Assembly: GCF_001591505.1 (NCBI RefSeq)
Contig: NZ_BCVA01000036.1
Coordinates: 1-63,745, forward strand
Direction: 5' to 3'
Source of the DNA: Neobacillus niacini NBRC 15566
GTDB taxonomy: Bacteria > Bacillota > Bacilli > Bacillales > Cytobacillaceae
Length of the DNA stretch: 63,745 nucleotides
The notes under the pieces are model-generated. The model was given only the letters and a program-made list of their open reading frames with translations. It was not told where the DNA came from and did not search any database. Positions 33,906 through 42,761 of this stretch are shown piece by piece; position 1 is the first letter of the stretch, and each line of letters starts with the position of its first letter. The translations under genes were made by a program, and so were the position numbers.

Positions 33906-36101
33906 ATGGTTTTTTCAAAGCATTTGAAAAAGACTTTGAGCATTTGTTCCACCGTCCTGCTGTGTGTTCCATTAATGTCGCTAAATGGACCAGCCCAGGT
34001 ATCTGCGGCAGCAACAGGAGAACTTGCCATAAATCCAACACCGCAAGTACAAAAGGTAACGGATAAAGGGTTTCCTCTGACACCAGACGTGGGAATTGTG
34101 GTAGGTAAGGAAACAGATGAACAGGCCATCAGCGAAGTGGTTGAGGCCTTGGAAGCTGCGGACGTAAAGCGGGTTGTATCCTTCCAGGCCGGGGAAAAGG
34201 TAACAACCCCTGTTAGTATCTGGATTGGCGGTCCTTCGGAAAATCCGGATTCGGCAGCTGTCCTAGACCAGATGGGGATAGCCGGCCCTGAAGCATTAAA
34301 GGATGAGGGGTATGTCCTAGCATCCAAGCAAAAGGGGAAAAATCAGATTGTGCTTGCCGGTAAGGACAAAGCGGGAACGTATTATGCTGCCAAAACGTTC
34401 AAACATTTGATTCAAGAACGGGAAGGAAGAGACTGGATTCCGGAGGCAGAAATTCGTGACTGGCCGGAAATGCCGATACGAGGCTCGATCGAAGGGTTCT
34501 ACGGCCCGCCATGGACTCATGAGGACAGAATCTCCCAGCTGGAATTTTACGGGGAGAACAAACTGAATACGTATATCTACGCTCCGAAGGATGATCCTTA
34601 TCATCGCGAAAACTGGCGTGATCCTTACCCAGGGGAAGAATTATCGAGAATCACCGATTTGATTGATAAGGCCAAAGAGAATCATGTCAAATTTACCTTC
34701 TCACTGTCGCCTGGACAATCCATCTGTTATTCCGGCGATGAAGATTTTGCCTTGCTGAAGCAAAAGATGGAAACAATCTGGGACTTGGGTGTCCGGTCCT
34801 ATGCGATTTTTCTAGATGATATTGACAAGAACTTATACTGCCAGCAGGATCGAGACAAATTTGCGGGGGATGCCGACCCGATCGCGGCCGCCCATGCCTA
34901 TCTATTAAATCGTTTTACGGAGGAATTTATCGACACACATGAGGGAGCCGAGCGGCTGATTACCGTTCCGACAGATTATGCAGGCAACCAAACCAACACT
35001 TACCGCGAGCGCTTTGCAGAGCTGCTCCATAAGGATACGATTGTGATGTGGACAGGACCGGATGTGGTGTCCAAAGAAATCACCGCTGAGGGAACCCAGC
35101 AGGTGTGGGAGATTTTTCAACATGATTTGCTTTTATGGGATAATTATCCGGTGAACGATTTCGAACGAAATAAATTATTCCTTGGTCCGCTGGATCAAAG
35201 AGACCCTGAGTTAACGAAACACGGTCTCGTCGGCTTAGCGGCCAATCCCATGAATGAAGCAGAAGCTTCCAAAATTCCTTTGTATACCATCGCCGATTAT
35301 ACCTGGAACCCGGCTGCTTACACTCCGGAAGCTTCGTGGGAGCGCAGTATTCGCTCATTTGGCGGGGATGCAGCGGAAGACTTGAAAACATTCGCGGAGA
35401 ATTCCTACTCATCTACGTTAAATGACCAGGATTCTCTGACCTTAACACCATTAATAGAAAAGTTCTGGAACGCTTATGGCACCGATAAGATGAACCCGGC
35501 TGCCGACCAGCTCCTGGCTGAATTTGAGAATTTGCGGACAGCACCAGAGGGACTGCGGCTAAACCTTGACAATGAGAAATTCCTTCAAGAGGTAGAACCG
35601 TATTTAGAAAAAATGGAACTGTATGGAGAAGCTGGTAAGCTATCAGTTCAGGCATTAACGGCAGAGAAGGATAACGACACCGAAGCAGCGATAGAATACA
35701 AAGAACTTCTGAAATCTTTGTTAAAAGAGATTGATGCGATTCCGCAAAAAATTGGTGAGTCTGCAATCAGACCGTTTCTTGTCCAAGGTATTTGGGGCCA
35801 GCATGTTAAATCACGTGCCCTAGACGGTGTCAACACAAAACGCGGAGCCGACCAGCTGATTCAATATACACCAGATCACGGGGCGACCACTCGAACCAAT
35901 CCTTATGGCTATGAAGTCACAGTGGAGGATGGCATTGTTGTCAAAAGAGGAGGCAATAATTCTGCAATTCCTGCTAACGGCTATGTACTAAGCATCCATA
36001 ACAGCAATTGGATGGAAAGGAATTGGCTCGACGTGCATGCCGTTATTGGCGCAAACGTACTGATAGAAAATGGGCAGGTTCTCATCACGCCTCCTAAGTG
36101 A
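33906..36101 (+). CDS. Secreted GH84 beta-N-acetylglucosaminidase, tandem paralogue
   Basis: This 731-aa protein has a signal peptide (ending near AQVSAAATG), the same N-terminal and GH84 domains, catalytic Asp304-Asp305 in FLDDIDK, one helical module and the C-terminal beta domain (IPANGYVLSIH). Over the catalytic region it is nearly identical to the upstream enzyme, while one helical module is absent. RBS AAAGGAGG. It is 64 bases downstream of the first, probably cotranscribed, and ends at a terminator. Recent tandem duplication with divergence in the C-terminal half is evident. Confidence 0.9.
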   Translation: MVFSKHLKKTLSICSTVLLCVPLMSLNGPAQVSAAATGELAINPTPQVQKVTDKGFPLTPDVGIVVGKETDEQAISEVVEALEAADVKRVVSFQAGEKVTTPVSIWIGGPSENPDSAAVLDQMGIAGPEALKDEGYVLASKQKGKNQIVLAGKDKAGTYYAAKTFKHLIQEREGRDWIPEAEIRDWPEMPIRGSIEGFYGPPWTHEDRISQLEFYGENKLNTYIYAPKDDPYHRENWRDPYPGEELSRITDLIDKAKENHVKFTFSLSPGQSICYSGDEDFALLKQKMETIWDLGVRSYAIFLDDIDKNLYCQQDRDKFAGDADPIAAAHAYLLNRFTEEFIDTHEGAERLITVPTDYAGNQTNTYRERFAELLHKDTIVMWTGPDVVSKEITAEGTQQVWEIFQHDLLLWDNYPVNDFERNKLFLGPLDQRDPELTKHGLVGLAANPMNEAEASKIPLYTIADYTWNPAAYTPEASWERSIRSFGGDAAEDLKTFAENSYSSTLNDQDSLTLTPLIEKFWNAYGTDKMNPAADQLLAEFENLRTAPEGLRLNLDNEKFLQEVEPYLEKMELYGEAGKLSVQALTAEKDNDTEAAIEYKELLKSLLKEIDAIPQKIGESAIRPFLVQGIWGQHVKSRALDGVNTKRGADQLIQYTPDHGATTRTNPYGYEVTVEDGIVVKRGGNNSAIPANGYVLSIHNSNWMERNWLDVHAVIGANVLIENGQVLITPPK

Positions 36102-36113
36102 AATTAAACCATG

Positions 36114-36146
36114 GGGACGGTTCTCAATCTATGAGAACTGTCCCTG
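36114..36146 (+). terminator. Terminator after the GH84 pair (GGGACGGTTCTC-type repeat)
   Basis: GGGACGGTTCTCA, loop ATCTA, TGAGAACTGTCCC. The stem sequence belongs to a dispersed Bacillus string also seen at 50773-50828 and, in pieces, at 31222 and 59690. Confidence 0.75.
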
Positions 36147-36221
36147 CGGTATTTTCATTAGCTTTTTGGGTGTATACTTTTTAAACCGGTGGATATGGTT
36201 TAAAACTCGCAGGTATGAGAG

Positions 36222-36440
36222 CTTATAGGCTGAGGATTTCCGGCTAAGTATATAGAGGAAACGTATAAAGCATGTATAAGCGGAGATATTTCGATTAACT
36301 GCTCTAAATAAGACAAATTCCAAAGATTTGGAGCATATAAACGGAAAAAATCCCCTTATTTTTAAGGAATTATGGGTATTCCCAAACTAGCCGGAATTTT
36401 TCCGTTTATTTTTCAAACATAGTGAAATCAACATTCAGTT
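36222..36440. repeat. R1 dispersed repeat, copy 6 (subfamily 1)
   Basis: Motifs are AGGCTGAGGATTTCCGGCTA, TAAGCGGAGATATTTCGATT, AAACGGAAAAAATCCCCTTA and AGCCGGAATTTTTCCGTTTA, with tail TTTTTCAAACATAGTGAAAT and TAACAGAGCC. Near-identical tail to copy 9 at 57.9 kb. Confidence 0.85.
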
Positions 36441-36565
36441 ATAACAGAGCCATAACTTAAGACGCCATCATGCCAAGCAGGTTCTTAGGAGATTGTGATT
36501 CAAATGCCAAAACATCTCGACCATTGACAAACAACAACAGATCATCACGATTCAACCTCCACTAT

Positions 36566-37708
36566 CTATTCAGTTACCTGAAAGTTAATAGTGTAGGCTT
36601 GTTCCCAATCATCAAAAGGTAAAATGTTGAGTTCAGATATTCCTGGTTGAACGCCAATAATCGTTGTTTGCTTATCCATATTCCAAGTGATGGGCCCGGA
36701 GCTAATCATAAGTTCATCATAAAAATTATTTTTATCCAGGGAATCTGTTCGTTGGATGACAATTTCTTCTCCCACTTTCAATGAAATGGTGGCGCCTTCC
36801 TCATAAGAGGCTGTGATTGTTCCATCTTCATGGAAGGCATATTCTAGCATAAGTGGGCCGGCTCCTTCTTCATTTTCATTTATCTCAGCCGTTGGTACCA
36901 AATCTTCCGGTATGTCAAAGATAACATTTCCACTTGCGGCGGTAAGTCCATCTACGCCATCTGTAAATTCACCTTTCACTAAATAGACCTTTGTTTCGCT
37001 TTTAACCTCGTTCCTTGATTGATCATAACCGATTGTTGCGTTCATGGTAATAGTCCCTAAGTAAGCTAAGCCATTCGCTTGAATGAACTTTTTGATTTCA
37101 TCTTCCGTAAAGTTAACAGCTTCTTCCGGTGCTGAGGTTAGGGTGACTTTATCAATTAACCATTGACCGTTTTCCTTAATGGCTGTGATATAAAAATTAT
37201 CCGCAAATTCATTATAATTTGCGCCGTAGATGAGCGGTTCCACAAGTGATTTAACCGTTACTTTTGTTGGTGTGTTTTCAATTATCTCAAATCTTGTATC
37301 ATAATTTGGATGTGGCAGCCCTTCTCCACTTGTGGCAATAATGGTCTCCAGAAAGTCCTTATGTTCGTTCATATAGTTCCTTGATACGAGAGTAGAAATT
37401 TCCTCTTCATATTCCCGGTTATATGTATTGATAAGTTTTGCATCATAGTGAAGCCGTTCTGTTAGAAACGTGTAGCTTGTTTCCAGCCATTCAAAATATT
37501 GATCCATTACAGAGCGAATTTCGGAATCGGTTAAGAGTGCCTCAGTTGAAGAAGGCTTTTCTTTCTTGTCCTGTTTTTCTTCAGGAGCTTTTGTAATGGT
37601 TTCTTCTACTGTTTTGCTCATAAAGAATTGATAAGCCCCGTATGTTGCACCACCTATGCAGAATAATGCTAATAAGGGAAATAGCAGTTTTACTATTCGT
37701 TTCATCAT
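36566..37708 (-). CDS. Membrane-anchored extracytoplasmic protein, possibly TcaA-like
   Basis: This 380-aa protein has one N-terminal transmembrane segment (LLFPLLALFCIGGATYGAYQF) and a large outside part. It starts with a Lys/Glu-rich linker and continues with a region of about 65-195 whose SEIRSVMDQYFEWLETSY pattern recalls NTF2-like domains of TcaA-type proteins. The C-terminal part is beta-rich. I cannot assign a function. It follows the lipoprotein gene by 11 bases in one operon, divergent from the STAND island genes. Confidence 0.65.
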   Translation of the reverse strand: MMKRIVKLLFPLLALFCIGGATYGAYQFFMSKTVEETITKAPEEKQDKKEKPSSTEALLTDSEIRSVMDQYFEWLETSYTFLTERLHYDAKLINTYNREYEEEISTLVSRNYMNEHKDFLETIIATSGEGLPHPNYDTRFEIIENTPTKVTVKSLVEPLIYGANYNEFADNFYITAIKENGQWLIDKVTLTSAPEEAVNFTEDEIKKFIQANGLAYLGTITMNATIGYDQSRNEVKSETKVYLVKGEFTDGVDGLTAASGNVIFDIPEDLVPTAEINENEEGAGPLMLEYAFHEDGTITASYEEGATISLKVGEEIVIQRTDSLDKNNFYDELMISSGPITWNMDKQTTIIGVQPGISELNILPFDDWEQAYTINFQVTE

Positions 37709-37719
37709 TCCAAATCTCC

Positions 37720-38901
37720 TTAATTGACTGGTGCCAAATTCTCTTCAAATTGTTGAAAGTAGGCCTCGGATTCTTCGAGACTAACTTTATCTTCTTTTAT
37801 AAGTTCGGTCTTTCCTGTAGCGAAGTCCGTAATTTTATAGGTATACAGTTCATAATAGAGCTCAACATCGGCATTATTGTACCAAGCAGTAAGAAAGGTA
37901 TCTTCGCTGAGTGGATATACATGGTCACCACTGTAAAAAAATCCGCTGCTGTTGCCATCTGTGTCTTTTACTTCAACGATTTTTTCATCATGGATATAGA
38001 ATAATTTACTAGAGTATGAATTCGAAGATTCTGTTTGTTTGACGACAATAAAATTAGGCTTGCTTCCGATGACTCTCCCGCTATTACGTTCCATGTTGAA
38101 AAGCCAATCGCCAATTTTTTCGGATTGCTTGATATCATCGACACGGAACTCATAAGAACCTTCGCGAATTAAATCAAACTCATTCGCACCGGCCCAAGTC
38201 ATGTCTGAAGGATAGCTCTTCTCTTCAATGGGAACGATGTCAACCTTGTGCTTGCCACCAGCAGTGTCTAACACTTCATCCCAATGATAGACTGGCTCTT
38301 TCGCTGCTGTTTGGTTACTAATAAACTCTTGAAGTCCTCTTAGTTGGACAAGGGCCTCTTTATTTTGATTCTCTACATAAATGAGTCCAACCTCTTTTGC
38401 GTAATAAGCAGTACGGCCATCGCTTGATTTAACCCGGACAACATCCGCAAATTTACCAGCGGAAGTAGTATAGTAATCTAGTAAAGCTACAATCTCATAG
38501 TTCATACACTCATTCTCTTTATTGCATTGCTGCCACGTTTGACCGAGCTCAATTGGATAACGTAAGGCAGGGGATTCACTTAGACCATCTCCTATCATCA
38601 AACCATCTTTTTCCTCAATCATAATGGTTTCTTTGGTCGATCCATCTCCCATGGACTGATTCCAAATTTGTTCATTCGCGTTCTCACTTTTAATGGTTTC
38701 AACGACAAAGGTGTCATCACTATATTCATATGTATAGGTTTTTGTCGGGTCACGCAAAAAAGACGCATCCTGAAACTCATTTAGAATCTTCTGTTGAGGC
38801 TGTTCTTCTTCTATTTGTTCCTTAATGATTACATCATTATCACTGCAAGCGGACAGTAACAGGAGGAAAACGAATAAGATGAAGTTCCTTCCTTTTCTCA
38901 T
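37720..38901 (-). CDS. Exported lipoprotein, unknown function
   Basis: This 393-aa protein has a lipobox LLLSAC with Cys19 as lipidation site. The rest is beta-rich, with a motif-poor domain containing a single Cys pair (CNKENEC). ATG 38901, behind AAAGGGG, gives a proper signal peptide; the upstream in-frame start would bury it. No family recognised. It is the first gene of a two-gene minus-strand operon divergent from the gene at 39130, sharing a 230-base control region. Confidence 0.7.
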   Translation of the reverse strand: MRKGRNFILFVFLLLLSACSDNDVIIKEQIEEEQPQQKILNEFQDASFLRDPTKTYTYEYSDDTFVVETIKSENANEQIWNQSMGDGSTKETIMIEEKDGLMIGDGLSESPALRYPIELGQTWQQCNKENECMNYEIVALLDYYTTSAGKFADVVRVKSSDGRTAYYAKEVGLIYVENQNKEALVQLRGLQEFISNQTAAKEPVYHWDEVLDTAGGKHKVDIVPIEEKSYPSDMTWAGANEFDLIREGSYEFRVDDIKQSEKIGDWLFNMERNSGRVIGSKPNFIVVKQTESSNSYSSKLFYIHDEKIVEVKDTDGNSSGFFYSGDHVYPLSEDTFLTAWYNNADVELYYELYTYKITDFATGKTELIKEDKVSLEESEAYFQQFEENLAPVN

Positions 38902-39073
38902 TTTAGTTCGACCCCTTTGTAAAAATATTCTAAAAAACATCTTAACAGGTATAGGGAAGAAAGACTAGATTAATAGAGTGAGTGATGACTAAAAAAGCAA
39001 GAGAATTATGATTTCAATCGCTTGAATTAGACCGTTCTGTTCAAACTTTCGTCACATTTTACCAAAAAAATGT

Positions 39074-39079
39074 TATAAT
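39074..39079 (+). promoter_or_regulatory. -10 element for the island operon
   Basis: TATAAT lies 51 bases before the ATG at 39130, in context TGTTATAATATGG. The matching -35 is weak (GTCACA at 39051, 17-base spacer). It could drive the 39.1-47.3 kb gene set. Confidence 0.5.
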
Positions 39080-39129
39080 ATGGTGCTAAAGGCGGGAATT
39101 CACTAGAATTTTTCGGAGGAAATGAACGG

Positions 39130-40023
39130 ATGAAATACAGGGCCATAACAATCAGTCTATTAAGCGTTATTATATTCTTTCTTGCAATAAGTTCTTATCT
39201 ACTAGTAAGTGCAACCAATAGTGCTCCAACTGTCATCTATCTTCCCTCTTCAGCCGTGGAATCTCCTGCTCTTCAAGATTCATCACCTAAACAGGAGATG
39301 GAATCCGCAAAGCAAGGTAATTCACTCATTTCATGGGAAGGAAAATGGAGTCGAAATAGTCAATCTTCTCCGGGGACGTTAACGATAACAGACGAAACGG
39401 CAGCAGGTTTTTCTTTCAACTTAATGAGCCTGAGTGGAGTCAACGTTGGGGAATTGGCGGGAACTGCAACGGTTCATGGTGAGCGGGCAACTGGCAAGCT
39501 TTCGGAGGAATTTGAATCGGAGGAAGAAGAATGTACCGTTTGGTTTACGAACAAGCAAAATGAGATTGAAATTGAAAAGGTGACGCCTTCCTGTTATAAC
39601 TGGGCAGGAATGGGTGTGGATTTTACTGGTAAATATAAACAGGGAGATGCGGAACCTGTTCAAAGGACTTTAGTAGGAAGTGTGTTTGCTTCAGCTGATG
39701 ATGACGCAAGATTTCGAGTGTTAGTGGGGGAAGATTATTCTCTCTTTACGGATAATTTCATGTTTATATCCGATGAAGAAAACTTGGATCATTTTGGTGC
39801 GACAGTAAAAGCTGGTTACATTCGTGGCTTGGCACCCATTAACTATGGAATCATTATGTACGATGATACCTATATATGGGCAGCCGTATCCCATCTGCCA
39901 AATGAGAACGAAATCCAGTTGAATTATTATAGCAACCACCCGGATTATCGTGATAAGTTGCCAGTGACGATGGAGAACTATGTCAAAGGTAATTATGATA
40001 CGTTAATTTTGAAATCAAAATAA
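39130..40023 (+). CDS. Exported single-pass protein, unknown function
   Basis: This 297-aa protein has an N-terminal hydrophobic anchor (ISLLSVIIFFLAISSYLLVS) followed by a Ser-rich linker. An outer domain with GKWSRNSQSSPGTLTITDE resembles secreted beta-barrel domains that measure small-molecule or lipid binding, but I cannot name it. A CGGAGGAA site precedes ATG 39130. It is the first of four small membrane or exported proteins that lead directly into the STAND gene with 2-30 base gaps, so it is likely part of that unit. Confidence 0.7.
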   Translation: MKYRAITISLLSVIIFFLAISSYLLVSATNSAPTVIYLPSSAVESPALQDSSPKQEMESAKQGNSLISWEGKWSRNSQSSPGTLTITDETAAGFSFNLMSLSGVNVGELAGTATVHGERATGKLSEEFESEEEECTVWFTNKQNEIEIEKVTPSCYNWAGMGVDFTGKYKQGDAEPVQRTLVGSVFASADDDARFRVLVGEDYSLFTDNFMFISDEENLDHFGATVKAGYIRGLAPINYGIIMYDDTYIWAAVSHLPNENEIQLNYYSNHPDYRDKLPVTMENYVKGNYDTLILKSK

Positions 40024-40053
40024 AGGGTTCACTTTTTAGAAAGGATTTAGAAT

Positions 40054-41436
40054 ATGGAAAAGTTAAACATTCAGTTTGAGGAAATTGAGACTCATGATCT
40101 TGAGCAAGAAGCTCAAACGAAGGTACTTCATGAGCAGGCAGAAAGTGAAGATGTTCCACAACCCATTCGTCTCCGTAGAACCGTTACGGTCGCTGCGCTT
40201 GCAGGGTTTGGAGCTTTTATTGTAATGGGAATCCTTTCATTCTTGTTAAAAAAACCGCTATTACCTTTAATGAAATCCTTATATAGCGAAATGCTTGCAG
40301 ATGTCCTCCCAAAGGATGGGGAGGAACTTCAGACCATTATTGAAGGACTTGACTGGAATCATATTTTCTTGGCTTTCTATCAGCAATTTGGTTCCATTAT
40401 GCTGCAAAGTACTCCCCAAGGAGATATGTTTACAGAGGGAGGGGAGATAAGCAACCTATTCGTTCACTATCAATTAGGTGTCGGTTTCCTCCTTATTGTT
40501 CCATTTGCTGTGCTTTATATCACTTATCATCTAAGTAAAAAATGGCTGGATCAAGACAAAAATACAAATCGATTATTTATCTTTTTAACAAGTCTCGTAA
40601 ATTCCTTTTTACTTGCGGTAATGGGACTATTCAGTCGTCAAACAGCGCCCTCAGCGTTTAAAGGAGCAGATTACCAATTTTCCTATTCATATGTAGCAAT
40701 CCTTGCCTTTTCATTTATTACGAGTGTGCTATTTTTATATCTTCTTATTTTGAGACAGGAGCGAAAATGGAAAAAAGGAATCAGTTATCATGTCAATGCA
40801 TTTTCCGAAGCCTTGAAAGTAACAATCCAAATGGTGGTTTTGACTTATCTCGTTTTGTTTATTGGTGCATTTATAGGTGTAAATAAAGATGCCATTGATG
40901 AGGATTCGCTATACTTTGGATTATTATTTGCGCCTCTGTTCCTAGGAGTTTTGTTATTTAGTCCTTTGAATATTATTTCAGATGAGTCAGGAGTGCAGGA
41001 GTTCCTAACCTATTCTTTATCAAATGGTGTTTATTTAGAGAACGAGCGTACTTTTGATGGGATGGTTGAAGTTTTTACATACGTTGACAATACGCTGGTT
41101 CTGAAAATAGTGTTTTATCTGCTAATCGTCTATTTCTTTTCTATCTGTGTCCGTAAAGGATATTTGATTACAAAATATACAAACAAGAACCCGATGAACG
41201 AATTGATCATTTTTGCAAGCAGCCTTGCTGTGATTCTCACAATGGTTATGTATTTATTTCATTATGATCTTTACGTTTCAAGCAAGGTATTCACCTATGC
41301 ACATGATTATATTGAAATGAAAATCAACGTAGAGGAAATTCCTGTCCTTCTTCATTCGTTTGTAATTGGCAGTTGTTGTTCTATTGTTGGGGCGGCTATT
41401 TATATGTGGAAATTCCGACGCAGACAGGAGGGATGA
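40054..41436 (+). CDS. Polytopic membrane protein, about nine helices
   Basis: This 460-aa protein has a charged N-terminal cytosolic stretch of about 45 residues and then about nine hydrophobic segments (near 46-66, 143-165, 178-200, 213-235, 250-275, 285-305, 345-365, 380-400 and 430-450). No transporter or channel motif is recognised. It sits between an exported single-pass protein and an ankyrin lipoprotein in the same orientation, and its stop lies two bases before the next ATG. Confidence 0.7.
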   Translation: MEKLNIQFEEIETHDLEQEAQTKVLHEQAESEDVPQPIRLRRTVTVAALAGFGAFIVMGILSFLLKKPLLPLMKSLYSEMLADVLPKDGEELQTIIEGLDWNHIFLAFYQQFGSIMLQSTPQGDMFTEGGEISNLFVHYQLGVGFLLIVPFAVLYITYHLSKKWLDQDKNTNRLFIFLTSLVNSFLLAVMGLFSRQTAPSAFKGADYQFSYSYVAILAFSFITSVLFLYLLILRQERKWKKGISYHVNAFSEALKVTIQMVVLTYLVLFIGAFIGVNKDAIDEDSLYFGLLFAPLFLGVLLFSPLNIISDESGVQEFLTYSLSNGVYLENERTFDGMVEVFTYVDNTLVLKIVFYLLIVYFFSICVRKGYLITKYTNKNPMNELIIFASSLAVILTMVMYLFHYDLYVSSKVFTYAHDYIEMKINVEEIPVLLHSFVIGSCCSIVGAAIYMWKFRRRQEG

Positions 41437-41438
41437 TA

Positions 41439-42203
41439 ATGTCGAGGGTAGCAATAGGTGTGCTAATGTTGCTGATCTTAACAGGCTGTTCAAGTTTTAA
41501 TGTCTATAAAAGTGATAAAAATACCTATGAACAAAATGATTTAATGAGAGCTGTCTATTATCAGGATCTCAATAAAGTAAAAGAACTCGCTCAAGATTCG
41601 TCGTTGCTTCATGAAAGAGACGTGCGAGGAGCCAATATACTCCATTATGTGGCCAAGTACGGAACTGCTGAAATGGCTAAACTATTGATGGAGCTTGATA
41701 CGAAACCGTTGTTAACGGAGAAGGCGGGAGCGAGGAATAAAACGCCCCTGCAGGAGGCAGTGGTTGAAGGGAATGATGGGGTAGCGAAAGTATTCTATCA
41801 AGCTACTCCGGCAGATAGTAAAAATCAAGTTGATGATGAGGGGCGTACCTTGCTTCATTTAGCTCTTGTGGGAGAGCAGGGATGGCTGGTAACGAAATTG
41901 TTGCAACAAGGGATGAATCCGAATAGTCAAGATGATGACGGAAATACTCCGATGCTCTCGTTGTTGTATTGTTTAGAGGACAATATCTGTGATTCCAATC
42001 ATTCGAGTACGAAGAACTCTACCCGTGAAATGATTGATTTTGGATTGAATCCGTATCTTGAAAATTACGAAGGGAAGTCTGTCATGTCGATCCTTGAGGA
42101 GTATCGTGGTGCCGACCTCCTATTTTCAGGTTCAAATGAGAAGGATAATAATTTAGCTCGAGCTGCCTTATTTATCCGAACACAGCTAAGGGAATTTAAT
42201 TAA
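41439..42203 (+). CDS. Ankyrin-repeat lipoprotein
   Basis: This 254-aa protein has a lipobox LILTGC with Cys17, then about four ankyrin-type repeats (NDLMRAVYYQDLNKVKELAQ, GANILHYVAKYGTAEMAKLL, GRTLLHLALVGEQGWLVTKL, GNTPMLSLLYC). Ankyrin repeats bind proteins, so this is a membrane-anchored extracytoplasmic interaction module. ATG 41439 gives the right spacing to AGGAGG. Confidence 0.8.
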   Translation: MSRVAIGVLMLLILTGCSSFNVYKSDKNTYEQNDLMRAVYYQDLNKVKELAQDSSLLHERDVRGANILHYVAKYGTAEMAKLLMELDTKPLLTEKAGARNKTPLQEAVVEGNDGVAKVFYQATPADSKNQVDDEGRTLLHLALVGEQGWLVTKLLQQGMNPNSQDDDGNTPMLSLLYCLEDNICDSNHSSTKNSTREMIDFGLNPYLENYEGKSVMSILEEYRGADLLFSGSNEKDNNLARAALFIRTQLREFN

Positions 42204-42218
42204 AAAGAGGTACAAAAA

Positions 42219-42761
42219 ATGGAGTTCATGTTAACGATATCGGTTATCATTCTTTATCTAGTGTTTTTTTTCATCTGCCTTGTCTGCTTTGATCGCTATT
42301 TTTTTCAAAAAAATATAGGAATCTTATCCTACTTTTATATTCTAGTTTATAGCATGTTTATTCCTATGACCCATACGGTTTTTTTCACAGGATCAGCCAT
42401 CATCATGTTTAATGCTTTCTATGGATCCGTTCCATTTTCATGGACCGTTCCGGTGCTTTGTATTTTAGCTGCACTGATACTTGGAATTGTGCCAACAAGT
42501 CTTTCTGGTAAGACAAAAGGGCTTAATGCCTGTCTAGTCATTACACCGACTGTATTATTCGTAGCTGGGGTGTTTGTTATGGTCCTAGATCCTTGGTGGA
42601 ATCAGCAACTTTCAAAGCATCTTCATCCGTCGTTCCCGTCTTTGGGATTATTACTGTTAATCAGTAATGGATCCATGCTGTTGAGTCATCTTAGTTGGAT
42701 TTTATTTGGTCAAAAATTAGGTCTTATTCGAGGAGGGGCAGGGCATGCCAAGGTCAAGTAA
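42219..42761 (+). CDS. Small polytopic membrane protein upstream of the STAND gene
   Basis: This 180-aa protein has five or six hydrophobic helices and very little soluble sequence. No family recognised. The gene overlaps the start of the STAND ATPase gene by 17 bases, implying translational coupling, so it is the closest partner candidate for a membrane-located STAND complex. Confidence 0.7.
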   Translation: MEFMLTISVIILYLVFFFICLVCFDRYFFQKNIGILSYFYILVYSMFIPMTHTVFFTGSAIIMFNAFYGSVPFSWTVPVLCILAALILGIVPTSLSGKTKGLNACLVITPTVLFVAGVFVMVLDPWWNQQLSKHLHPSFPSLGLLLLISNGSMLLSHLSWILFGQKLGLIRGGAGHAKVK

